Below, piece after piece: positions 1 to 5,870 of a stretch of 7,265 nt of DNA. Position 1 is the first letter of the stretch. Each line of letters begins with the position of its first letter. The translations under genes were made by a program, and so were the position numbers. The notes below the pieces were generated by a model. That model was not told the origin of the DNA and searched no databases. It worked only from the letters and a program-made list of their open reading frames with translations. The stretch is taken from positions 1 to 7,265 of the forward strand of contig JAAZPS010000247.1 in the NCBI GenBank assembly GCA_012797095.1, read 5' to 3'. Source of the stretch: Bacillota bacterium (GTDB lineage Bacteria; Bacillota; Dethiobacteria; DTU022).

Positions 1-17
1 ACCAGCTCCCCGATTGA

Positions 18-46
18 TTTATTTTTTGCCGCGGCTGTGATAAAAT
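18..46 (+). promoter_or_regulatory. Candidate extended -10 promoter for lspA-lgt-rluD
   Basis: TAAAAT at 41-46 matches the -10 consensus at 5 of 6 bases and is preceded by TG at 38-39 with one base between, giving an extended -10. A weak -35 (TTTATT, 18-23) lies 17 bp upstream. Transcription would start near 53, leaving a leader of about 24 nt before the lspA TTG codon. The site is AT-rich against a GC-rich background, which supports it. The end of any upstream gene is outside the window, so lspA may also be reached by read-through. Confidence 0.4.
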
Positions 47-76
47 ATCGGCAGCAGATCTGCTGGGGGTAAAAGA

Positions 77-535
77 TTGCGTCTTTTTGTTATCGCAGCC
101 GCGGTAGTGGTTCTCGATCAGGTTACCAAATATCTTGTCGCCTCAACGATGGATCTGGGACAATCGATTCCGCTGATCCGGAACTTTCTGGCGATCACCT
201 ACGTCCGCAACCCCGGTGCAGCCTTTGGGATGCTTCCCCACCGCACCGTCTTCCTGATCATCGTAACCGTGCTCATTACCGGATTCATCATCTACCTCTA
301 CCAGGTGGTGCCGGCCGGATATACTGCCCTGAGATTGGGGCTGGCCCTTCAGGTGGGGGGGGCGCTGGGGAACCTGATCGATAGGGCGCGCAATATTTCG
401 GTGGTTGACTTTATCGATCTTAAATTTTTTCCGCCCGTCTTCAATGTGGCTGATATTGCTGTTGTCATCGGGGTGGCTATCTTTATTATCGCATTCTGGC
501 GGAACACACCGCTGCCGAGAAGCCGCCCCTGGTAG
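77..535 (+). CDS. lspA: Prolipoprotein signal peptidase II (LspA)
   Basis: Membrane aspartyl protease that removes the signal peptide from prolipoproteins after Lgt has attached diacylglycerol to the lipobox cysteine. The 152-aa product has the usual family size and four hydrophobic segments (about 3-20, 57-76, 84-101, 122-141). Family motifs appear in order: DQVTK (14-18), VRNPGAAFG (43-51), GNLIDR (98-103), VVDF (109-112) and FNVAD (122-126). By family knowledge the catalytic aspartate pair is D111 and D126; both are present. The start is a TTG codon, chosen because a GGGGGT ribosome site at 65-70 lies six bases upstream and the N-terminus then begins directly with the first membrane helix. 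It is followed after 29 bp by lgt, whose product acts on the same substrates one step earlier. The short C-terminal tail (PLPRSRPW) is unremarkable. Identification is secure; only the non-ATG start is inferred. Confidence 0.97.
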   Translation: MRLFVIAAAVVVLDQVTKYLVASTMDLGQSIPLIRNFLAITYVRNPGAAFGMLPHRTVFLIIVTVLITGFIIYLYQVVPAGYTALRLGLALQVGGALGNLIDRARNISVVDFIDLKFFPPVFNVADIAVVIGVAIFIIAFWRNTPLPRSRPW

Positions 536-564
536 CGTGATCATTATTCTGGGGAGGTAAACAG

Positions 565-1344
565 ATGCACCGGGTTCTTTTCTATATCGGCAAATTGCCG
601 GTCTATTCTTACGGAGCCATGATCTCACTGGCCGTTCTTGTTGCGGCGATCTTTCTGTCGCGTGAATCGCGCCGCGAGGGGCTCGATCCCGATCAGACCC
701 TCGAGGCGATCATCATCGCCGTTATCGCCGGTTTGCTGGGCTCGCGAATCCTGTACGTGGCCCTGAACTGGGAGCAATTCGGCGGTCGCTGGAAGGATAT
801 CCTTTTCAGCCGCTTCGCCGGCCTAACATTTTATGGGGCCTTTATTGGCGGACTGGTGGCAGTTCTGCTCTGGTGCCGCTGGCGCAAGGTCAGCTTCTTC
901 AAGCTGGTCGATCTATGCGCACCCTATCTCGCACTGGGCTACGCTTTTGGCCGCATCGGCTGTTTTCTGAACGGCTGCTGTTACGGCCGGGTGAGCGCGG
1001 TTCCCTGGGCCGTGGCCATACCGGTGGTGGACAGCCTGCCCCGCCACCCCGTCCAGCTCTACGCCGCCGGGGGGGCGGTTGCAATTTTCATCATTCTTAA
1101 GGTGATGCGCCGGTACCGGCCCTATGAAGGGTTCACCCTGCTCGCTCTCTGTGCCATGTACGGCCTGCTCCGCTTCACCACCGAATTTTTCCGTGAAGAG
1201 CCCCTTTTCTGGATCGGGCTGACCCAGGCGCAGCTCTTCAGTCTCGCCCTCGCCGTGGCGGCGCTGTCATTGATGCTCTACCTTTCCGCCCTGCCGGCGC
1301 CGAAGAGCAGCGTCAAGAGCGCCAAGAAACCGACCCGGGAATAA
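565..1344 (+). CDS. lgt: Phosphatidylglycerol--prolipoprotein diacylglyceryl transferase (Lgt)
   Basis: Integral membrane enzyme that transfers diacylglycerol from phosphatidylglycerol to the lipobox cysteine of prolipoproteins, the first step of lipoprotein maturation. The 259-aa protein has several membrane helices and the Lgt signature GRIGCFLNGCCYG at 129-141, in the Cys-containing form rather than the E. coli GRIGNFINGELWG form. Other family landmarks are YSYG (14-17), GLTFYG (86-91), HPVQLY (161-166) and YGLLRFTTEFFR (199-210), which contains R203, the counterpart of essential E. coli R239. R130 corresponds to E. coli R143. The position of E. coli H103 is tyrosine here (Y90). The start is ATG with a strong GGGGAGG site at 551-557, seven bases upstream. 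It sits 29 bp after lspA and 52 bp before the pseudouridine synthase gene, so the three are probably co-transcribed. The Lys-rich C-terminal tail (247-259) is likely cytoplasmic. Confidence 0.97.
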   Translation: MHRVLFYIGKLPVYSYGAMISLAVLVAAIFLSRESRREGLDPDQTLEAIIIAVIAGLLGSRILYVALNWEQFGGRWKDILFSRFAGLTFYGAFIGGLVAVLLWCRWRKVSFFKLVDLCAPYLALGYAFGRIGCFLNGCCYGRVSAVPWAVAIPVVDSLPRHPVQLYAAGGAVAIFIILKVMRRYRPYEGFTLLALCAMYGLLRFTTEFFREEPLFWIGLTQAQLFSLALAVAALSLMLYLSALPAPKSSVKSAKKPTRE

Positions 1345-1396
1345 GCCGGGCCGTGAACAACAGCACCCCGGCGGCGGTAATCCGGAGGCGAGCGCC

Positions 1397-2332
1397 GTGG
1401 AGATAATCAAGATCGATGCCGCCCCGGAAGAGACGGGGCGGCGGCTGGATCTTTTCCTGGCCGGAGCGGGGAAAGGGCTCTCCCGCAGCCGGGCCCAGAA
1501 GCTCATTGAAGAGGGCTCTGTTTACGTCAACGGGCAGCCCTGCACCCGGAAGAACTACCGGCTGGGACAGGGTGACACGGTAACCTGCCGCCTGCCGGAG
1601 CTCTGTCCGCAGCCTCTCCCCGGGGCCGAGCGGATTCCGCTCGATATCGTCTACGAGGACGACGAACTTCTGGTGATCAATAAACCCCGGGGGATGGTGG
1701 TTCATCCCGCCCCGGGGCACCGCAGCGGCACCCTGGTCAACGCCCTGCTCGAGCACTGCAGCACCCTTTCCACCATCGGCGGGCCGGAGCGCCCCGGAAT
1801 TGTTCACCGCCTGGACAGGGATACTACCGGTCTGCTCGTCGCTGCAAAAACCGATCACAGCCATCGCTGTCTCGCTGCACAGCTGAAGTCGCGGACCATG
1901 CGGCGGGAATACCTCGCCCTGGTTCACGGACGGGTCCGTCCGGCGGTGGGCCGGATCGAGGCCCCCATCGGCCGCCATCCCCGGCACCGCCTGCGGATGG
2001 CCGTGGTTCCCGGAGGGCGGGAAGCGCTGACCCGCTACCGCGTCCTCGCTTATGCCGGTCCCTACAGCCTGCTTCAACTGTCCCTGGAAAGCGGGCGGAC
2101 CCACCAGATCCGCGTTCACCTGAGCCTGATCAAGCATCCCCTGGTCGGCGATCCCCTTTACGGGCCGAAACTTTCCCCTGACCTGCCGCCGGCTTTCCGG
2201 CGGGGACAGGCTCTTCACGCCTGCCGCCTCGGCTTTATCCATCCCTGCAGCGGCCGCTCGCTCACCTTTACCGCACCCCTGCCGCCCCATTTCCGCGAAG
2301 GGCTCCGCCAGCTCCGCACCGGGAAAGTGTGA
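1397..2332 (+). CDS. rluD: RluA/RluD-family 23S rRNA pseudouridine synthase
   Basis: Converts uridines of large-subunit rRNA to pseudouridine in the cytoplasm. The 311-aa product has an N-terminal S4 RNA-binding domain (about 15-75, starting at RRLDLFLA) followed by the catalytic domain. The active-site motif is GIVHRLDRDTTGL at 134-146, with catalytic D140. The second hallmark, SGRTHQIRVH, is at 232-241, followed by HPLVGDPLYG (247-256). The start is GTG at 1397, supported by GGAGG at 1384-1388 eight bases upstream and by the normal N-terminus it gives. It is the last gene of the lspA-lgt-rluD run and faces rqcH across a repeat-filled gap. In many Bacillota an RluD-type gene (ylyB in B. subtilis) directly follows lspA. 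The exact target uridines cannot be read from sequence, so the symbol is by family; RluD-like is preferred over RluA because of the S4 domain. Confidence 0.93.
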   Translation: MEIIKIDAAPEETGRRLDLFLAGAGKGLSRSRAQKLIEEGSVYVNGQPCTRKNYRLGQGDTVTCRLPELCPQPLPGAERIPLDIVYEDDELLVINKPRGMVVHPAPGHRSGTLVNALLEHCSTLSTIGGPERPGIVHRLDRDTTGLLVAAKTDHSHRCLAAQLKSRTMRREYLALVHGRVRPAVGRIEAPIGRHPRHRLRMAVVPGGREALTRYRVLAYAGPYSLLQLSLESGRTHQIRVHLSLIKHPLVGDPLYGPKLSPDLPPAFRRGQALHACRLGFIHPCSGRSLTFTAPLPPHFREGLRQLRTGKV

Positions 2333-2336
2333 TCGC

Positions 2337-2375
2337 GGGGGAAAAGCGAGATCCTTCGCTTCGCTCAGGATGACA
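2337..2375. repeat. Dispersed 'GATCCTTCGCT..CAGGATGACA' element
   Basis: Contains GAGATCCTTCGCTTCGCTCAGGATGACA in two adjoining parts: GAGATCCTTCGCTTCGC (2348-2364) and TCAGGATGACA (2365-2375). Read on the minus strand this encodes the peptide VILSEAKDL, which is widespread in databases as an over-called translation of a short non-coding interspersed repeat. TTCGCTTCGC is an internal 5-bp duplication. It begins 5 bp after the rluD stop codon. Function is unknown; a structural or mobile origin has not been shown. Confidence 0.75.
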
Positions 2376-2467
2376 CAGGAAAAGTGCTCGGGATGACACA
2401 GGAAAAGTGCTCGGGATGACACAGGAAAAGTGCTCAGGATGACACAGGAAAAGTGCTCGAGATGACA
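2368..2467. repeat. 23-bp tandem repeat array, four units plus a partial fifth
   Basis: Four head-to-tail 23-bp units occupy 2368-2390, 2391-2413, 2414-2436 and 2437-2459, with a partial fifth at 2460-2467. Each unit begins GGATGACACAGG and ends AAAAGTGCTC plus one base. The units are identical except for the last base (A instead of G in unit 3) and the first base of the partial fifth. The first unit is continuous with the GGATGACA tail of the dispersed element, so the array looks like an expansion of that tail. There are no variable spacers, so this is not CRISPR. Confidence 0.95.
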
Positions 2468-2537
2468 GGGCAGCAGGCTTGTTCTTTCTGCGAGCGCAGT
2501 TACTTCTGCCCTGCTCTCAAGTGGGGATAGCGTGGAT

Positions 2538-2572
2538 GGGGGGAAAGCGAGATCCTTTGCTCAGGGTAACAC
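2538..2572. repeat. Degenerate second copy of the dispersed element
   Basis: GGGGAAAGCGAGATCC followed by TTTGCTCAGGGTAACAC closely matches 2337-2375 but lacks the TTCGC duplication and has GGTAAC in place of GGATGAC. A further fragment (CTCAGGATGAC, about 2598-2608) lies just downstream. These look like decayed copies of one repeat family. Confidence 0.7.
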
Positions 2573-2634
2573 TGCCCTGGATGGCAGGAGAAGAAACTCA
2601 GGATGACCGGGCAGTTCTGCGGGTATGCTGCCGG

Positions 2635-4371
2635 TTACTGTTGCTCCAGAAGCCGGTGCAGCCTGTTGTCGCGGGGATCTACCGTGATCGTGCTGAATTG
2701 ATTGTACAGGACGAAGCCGGGTTTGCCGCCCGGGCCGCGCCGCAGATGGCGCACCCCGGTATAGTCCACCGCCACTGCGGGAAAGTCGCGGCCCCGGCTG
2801 AAGTAGGCTGCCAGCAGCGCTGCCTCCGCAAGGTCATCCTCTGCAGGGGGATCGGCGCTGCCCTTGAGGATAACATGGCTTCCCGGCAGCTCCCTGGCGT
2901 GCAGCCAAAGGTCCCGTTTGGTGGCCAGCTTGAAGGTCAGAAGGTCGTTCTGGCGGTTGTTCCGGCCCACCAGGATCGTTACTCCGGAGGAGCCCTTGAA
3001 CGAAAGCGGCTGCGGGGTCTCCTTGCGGCGCTTCTGTTTGCGGCCGGATCCTTTCCGGCGCGGCGGTTTCATCAGCCCGGCTTCAACGAGCTCCTCGCGG
3101 ATCTCCTCCAGGGAGCTGCGGCTGCCCTGTTCAATGCTGAAGTAAAGCTCATCGCAGTAGGCGAGCTCCCTTTCGATGCGGGCGATCTGCTTCCGGTGAT
3201 GCTGCCTGCTGTCGCTGATCTTGCGGTAGCGCCGGAAATATTTCTGGGCGTTGGCCACCGCTCCCAGAGCGGGATCAAGAGCGATGGTGATCGTCGTTTC
3301 CGGATCGTAGAGCCCGGGCAAAACGGCCTCGTGCTCGCCCCGGCCGATCCGGCCGGCGTAGGTGAGCAGAGTTTCCCCGCAGATCCGGTAGCGGTCGGCT
3401 TCGCCAGCCTGTTGAAGCTCCTCGCGGTGCTGTGCCAGCTTGCGCTTCAGGCGGGAGCGGTGCCGGTTGACCCTGGAGCGGAGCTGCCCCTGCAGGATCT
3501 CTTGCTCAGCCGCTGCCGCCACTTCCTGGTAATAATGATCGAGAAGCTCATTCATTCCGGCAAAGCGTTGCCCGGCGGCCCCCCGCAGGTGTGTCAACCG
3601 GTAGGGGCTGTAGAGCTTCTGTTCAGGATAAAGGTACGCTTCAACGACCCTGCCGGAGAGGTTGAACAGCTCCTTGAGCTCGGCGTGGAGCCGCTCCAGG
3701 GAGCGGTGCGGGCTCTGCTCGTCCCAATTGCTGCGATGGAGCAGCTCCCGGGCCGCCAGCGGGCTCAGCCCTGCTGCCGTTTTCAGCAGCGCTTTTTCCG
3801 GAGCGAGCCCCCCGGCCAGAAGGGGATGCACCACCCCGGCCAGCTCCTCCGGCGGGGCGGAGAGCGGATCGAGCTTCTCCTGCGGCGGGACCGCCTCGTA
3901 AGGCCAGCCGGGCAGGACCGCTCGCCGGGGGTTCTGCTCCGGGGTAGCTGTCTGAATCGCTCCCAGGATGATCCCGCCGTCATCGATGAGCAGCAGATTG
4001 CTGCGCCGCCCCATGATCTCGGCGACGAGGCTGACCGCGGGAAGCCCCTCGTGGGCGTCGAACTGAAATTTGAGCACCCTTTCAAGGGGAGGCTGGGTAA
4101 TGGCGGTGAGCCGCGCTCCGGTGAGATATTTCCGCAGGAGCATGCAGAAGGGCGGCGGCTGCGCCGGCAGGCGGCGCCCTTCGGTCGTGAGATGAACCCG
4201 GGACTGTTGCGGGTGGCAGGAAAGCAGCAGGTCGCGCTCCGCACCCCTGTGGTAGAGCAGAAGGATGATCTCCTCGCGGCGCGGCTGGATGATCCGCTGC
4301 ACCCGCGCTCCCACCACCAGTTGCTGCAGCTCCGCATTTACCGCCATCATTGTCAGCGTGTCGTAACTCAC
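2635..4371 (-). CDS. rqcH: RqcH / Rqc2 homologue (NFACT protein, FbpA family)
   Basis: Ribosome quality-control factor. By family knowledge it binds stalled 50S-peptidyl-tRNA complexes and, in B. subtilis, directs C-terminal alanine tailing that marks the nascent chain for degradation. The older name, fibronectin-binding protein A, is misleading, since no signal peptide or surface anchor is visible. From the chosen start it is 578 aa, the normal length. NFACT-N occupies about 1-440, with D4, the hallmark EIMGRRSNLLLID (118-130), a helical/coiled-coil middle (about 280-325), and LDPALGAVANAQKYF (365-379). A basic linker (436-450) leads to the C-terminal NFACT-R domain with GRNNRQNDLLTFKL (469-482) and LPGSHVIL (495-502). 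The start is GTG at 4371 with AAAGGGG at 4387-4381 nine bases upstream. A longer ATG-initiated reading to 4518 would run into a repeat and lacks family similarity. Residue 97 is Glu where B. subtilis has Asp. It is convergent with rluD and divergent from the dehydrogenase gene. Confidence 0.95.
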   Translation of the reverse strand: MSYDTLTMMAVNAELQQLVVGARVQRIIQPRREEIILLLYHRGAERDLLLSCHPQQSRVHLTTEGRRLPAQPPPFCMLLRKYLTGARLTAITQPPLERVLKFQFDAHEGLPAVSLVAEIMGRRSNLLLIDDGGIILGAIQTATPEQNPRRAVLPGWPYEAVPPQEKLDPLSAPPEELAGVVHPLLAGGLAPEKALLKTAAGLSPLAARELLHRSNWDEQSPHRSLERLHAELKELFNLSGRVVEAYLYPEQKLYSPYRLTHLRGAAGQRFAGMNELLDHYYQEVAAAAEQEILQGQLRSRVNRHRSRLKRKLAQHREELQQAGEADRYRICGETLLTYAGRIGRGEHEAVLPGLYDPETTITIALDPALGAVANAQKYFRRYRKISDSRQHHRKQIARIERELAYCDELYFSIEQGSRSSLEEIREELVEAGLMKPPRRKGSGRKQKRRKETPQPLSFKGSSGVTILVGRNNRQNDLLTFKLATKRDLWLHARELPGSHVILKGSADPPAEDDLAEAALLAAYFSRGRDFPAVAVDYTGVRHLRRGPGGKPGFVLYNQFSTITVDPRDNRLHRLLEQQ

Positions 4372-4400
4372 CTTGCCGGGCCCCTTTGCTCTTTGTTTAC

Positions 4401-4431
4401 AGTATACACCAGGAGGAGAGCACTTTGTCCA
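4401..4431 (-). promoter_or_regulatory. Candidate rqcH promoter
   Basis: On the minus strand, TATACT (4406-4401) matches the -10 consensus at 5 of 6 bases. TGGACA (4431-4426) matches TTGACA at 5 of 6, with a rather long 19-bp spacer. Transcription would begin near 4394, giving a leader of about 23 nt before the GTG codon. The left end of the 193-bp repeat copy lies 15 bp beyond the -35 box. Confidence 0.5.
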
Positions 4432-4445
4432 GAAAGATTTCCCGG

Positions 4446-4638
4446 TTCCCGGGGTCAGGCTTGAATTGTTGAATTCTTGGGAAATAACGGGCAATAATAG
4501 AACGGACCACCTGTTCAAGCTTGAATTGTTGCTGTTTGAAGCGATGCCTTCAGCTTTTAGGCAATGACTGTAAATCTGGACATCTTTAGAGAACTGTCTA
4601 TTCTTTCTACAAGTAAATTATTCAAGCCTGACCCCGGC
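4446..4638. repeat. MITE-like 193-bp element, copy 1
   Basis: AT-rich non-coding element bounded by a perfect 18-bp inverted repeat, CCGGGGTCAGGCTTGAAT at 4449-4466 and its complement at 4620-4637. It also contains a palindrome TTCAAGCTTGAA (4514-4525), a hairpin GAATT-gttg-AATTC (4463-4476), an internal direct repeat CTTGAATTGTTG (4460-4471 and 4520-4531), and TTCCC/GGGAA (4446-4450 and 4479-4483). A second copy with roughly 90% identity and the same length lies at 5596-5788 in the same orientation. No transposase is encoded. The ends resemble the GGGGTCAGG/CCTGACCCC palindromes I associate from memory with REP-type (RayT/Y1 transposase) elements; that link is inference. No clear target duplication is seen. 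Confidence 0.9.
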
Positions 4639-4640
4639 TG

Positions 4641-4658
4641 CGGGCCCTTGCTGGCCCG
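4641..4658. other. GC-rich hairpin upstream of dehydrogenase promoter
   Basis: CGGGCC (4641-4646) and GGCCCG (4653-4658) form a perfect 6-bp stem with a 6-nt loop, just outside the right end of repeat copy 1 and 26 bp before the -10 box. There is no T-run, so a terminator role is not supported. It could be an operator-like dyad or chance in GC-rich DNA. Confidence 0.3.
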
Positions 4659-4681
4659 GGTCTACCTCCCGCCGCCGGCCG

Positions 4682-4690
4682 TGCTATAAT
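4682..4690 (+). promoter_or_regulatory. Extended -10 promoter of the dehydrogenase gene
   Basis: TGCTATAAT is a perfect TATAAT (4685-4690) with the TG extension. No recognisable -35 lies at the expected distance, as is usual for extended -10 promoters. Transcription should start near 4697, just past the repeat, so the gene carries its own promoter inside the repeat-bounded segment. Confidence 0.65.
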
Positions 4691-4707
4691 GAAGAAAAAT
4701 GAAGAGA

Positions 4708-4714
4708 GGGAGGG
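4708..4714 (+). promoter_or_regulatory. Ribosome binding site that fixes the dehydrogenase start
   Basis: GGGAGGG lies eight bases before ATG 4723. The in-frame ATG at 4699 lies upstream of this site and only a couple of bases from the predicted transcription start, so it is unlikely to be used. Confidence 0.75.
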
Positions 4715-4722
4715 TTTCGCGG

Positions 4723-5592
4723 ATGGGTGATATGAAGATCGGTAAAATTGCCGTGATCGGGGCGGGGAATATGGGTCACCAGATCTCGTTGTGCTGTGCT
4801 CTGGCCGGGCTGGAGACGACCTGTATCGATGTCAGTGAAGAGCAGCTGCAAAGTGCCGCATCCTTTGTCAAAAGATATCTGCCGGAGCGAGTTTCCCGGG
4901 GGAAACTGTCAGAGGAGGAGGCCGCGGAGGCAGAGAAGCGGTTGCGCTTTACTGCGAGCCTGGAGCAGGGCGCAAGGGAGGTCGATTTTGTCATCGAGGC
5001 GGTCACGGAGAAGCTGGATCTTAAAAAGGATCTTTTTCGCCGGCTCGATCAGATCTGTCCGCCGCAGGCTGTTCTGGCGACGAACAGCTCTTTTTTTGTC
5101 AGCTCGCTGCTCGCCCCGGAGACGGATCGTCCGGATCGGGTCTGCAATATGCATTTTTTCAACCCGGCGCTGGTGATGAAATGCGTCGAGGTGGTCAAGG
5201 GTGTGCATACCTCGGCGGAGACTGCCGCGACGGCGATGGCGCTGGCACGCTCCCTGGGGAAGAAGCCGGTACTCCTGCACAAGGAGATCTACGGGTTTCT
5301 GGTCAACCGGATCCTGCGCCGTATTATGGATGAGGCGCTCTATTTGCTCGACACCGGAGTCGCCTCCGCCGAGGATATTGACAGCGCCGTGGTCAATGCT
5401 CTGGGCCATCCGATGGGCCCATTCACCCTGATGGATCTTACCGGGATCGATCTGAGCTATCATGCTGCCATGGAGCGCTACCGGAAGAGCGGTGATCCTG
5501 CGGATAAGCCTTCACCGACGGTGGTCGAGAAATACGTCAAAGGCGAGTGGGGCCGGAAAAAAGGCAGCGGTTTTTATACCTACGAAAAATAG
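4723..5592 (+). CDS. 3-hydroxyacyl-CoA dehydrogenase (NAD-dependent, single-domain type)
   Basis: Oxidises L-3-hydroxyacyl-CoA to 3-ketoacyl-CoA, or the reverse, in beta-oxidation or butyrate-type metabolism; cytoplasmic. The 289-aa product matches the stand-alone family (about 280-290 aa). An N-terminal Rossmann fold carries VIGAGNMG (11-18), and D36 at the end of the second strand favours NAD over NADP. Aligned with human and clostridial enzymes, the catalytic residues S123, H144 (in MHFFNP, 143-148), E156 (VEVVKG) and N195 (GFLVNR) are all present. The C-terminal dimerisation domain contains GHPMGPF (228-234) and ends KGSGFYTYEK. The motif around S123 is NSSFF rather than the usual NTSSL, so the protein is not a close copy of butyrate-pathway Hbd and the substrate cannot be named. 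There is no thiolase or crotonase gene beside it. Repeat copy 2 begins 3 bp after the stop codon and copy 1 ends just before the promoter, so the gene is an isolated cassette. Confidence 0.93.
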   Translation: MGDMKIGKIAVIGAGNMGHQISLCCALAGLETTCIDVSEEQLQSAASFVKRYLPERVSRGKLSEEEAAEAEKRLRFTASLEQGAREVDFVIEAVTEKLDLKKDLFRRLDQICPPQAVLATNSSFFVSSLLAPETDRPDRVCNMHFFNPALVMKCVEVVKGVHTSAETAATAMALARSLGKKPVLLHKEIYGFLVNRILRRIMDEALYLLDTGVASAEDIDSAVVNALGHPMGPFTLMDLTGIDLSYHAAMERYRKSGDPADKPSPTVVEKYVKGEWGRKKGSGFYTYEK

Positions 5593-5595
5593 GTA

Positions 5596-5788
5596 TTCCC
5601 GGGGTCAGGCTTGAATTGTTGAATTCTCGGGAAATAACGGGCAATAATAGAGCGGACCACCCGTTCAAGCTTGAATCGTTGCTGTGGAAGCGATGCCTTC
5701 AGCTTCCAGGTTGATAGCTGTAAATTTGGACATCTTTAGAGTGCTGTCTATTCTTTCTACAAGTAAATTATTCAAGCCTGACCCCGGC
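5596..5788. repeat. MITE-like 193-bp element, copy 2
   Basis: Direct repeat of 4446-4638. The terminal inverted repeats (5599-5616 and 5770-5787) and the central TTCAAGCTTGAA (5664-5675) are unchanged. I count about 15 differences by eye, mostly C/T or A/G changes, plus one 1-base deletion balanced by one 1-base insertion. A T-to-C change at 5628 lengthens the end-proximal stem to TTCCCG/CGGGAA (5596-5601 and 5628-5633). The element fills most of the 278-bp gap before the ATPase gene. Short reading frames across it have no coding character. Confidence 0.9.
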
Positions 5789-5870
5789 ATTGAAGCCCCC
5801 GAAGTCATCATGGTGATTCCGCCGGCATATTCATATCAATGTAACAGTGAGCAGATGGCGGGGGGATGCG

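Larger units (their letters stand above)
2333..2634. other. Gene-free gap between convergent rluD and rqcH, filled with repeats
   Basis: No credible gene lies here. The gap holds a dispersed element with a 23-bp tandem array, at least two degenerate relics of the same sequence (2538-2572 and about 2597-2612), and small dyads. The dyads are CAGGGCAG (2466-2473) with CTGCCCTG (2506-2513), an internal CTGC/GCAG hairpin (2488-2499), and CTGCC (2572-2576) with GGCAG (2583-2587). None is followed by a T-run on either strand, so no intrinsic terminator can be claimed, although convergent genes would be expected to need one. Confidence 0.7.

Noticed and set aside
1334..1372. Alternative GC hairpins at the lgt stop (CCCGG/CCGGG versus GCCGGG/CCCGGC)
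   Set aside because: They could pair in mutually exclusive ways, but such short GC matches are expected by chance here. There is no T-run or leader peptide, so attenuation is not supported.
1313..2422. Minus-strand open frame over rluD and the repeat, beginning with CHPEHFSCVILSEAKDL-like sequence
   Set aside because: It overlaps a clear pseudouridine synthase gene, and its N-terminus is the well-known spurious translation of an interspersed repeat.
2368..2467. Possible CRISPR array
   Set aside because: The 23-bp units are directly adjacent with no variable spacers, and no cas genes are nearby.
2479..4464. Long open frame (661 codons) on the plus strand opposite rqcH
   Set aside because: It is antisense to a clear NFACT gene with all family motifs. 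The predicted protein has no recognisable domain, and GC-rich third positions easily keep the opposite strand open.
4372..4518. 49-codon N-terminal extension of rqcH to an upstream ATG
   Set aside because: The extension runs into repeat copy 1 and covers the candidate promoter and ribosome site. The family N-terminus (SYDTLT...) begins exactly at GTG 4371.
5789..5870. Promoter for the P-ATPase (TTGAAG at 5790-5795, CATATT at 5826-5831)
   Set aside because: The spacing is wrong and the -10 candidates match at only 4 of 6 bases, so no site is called.
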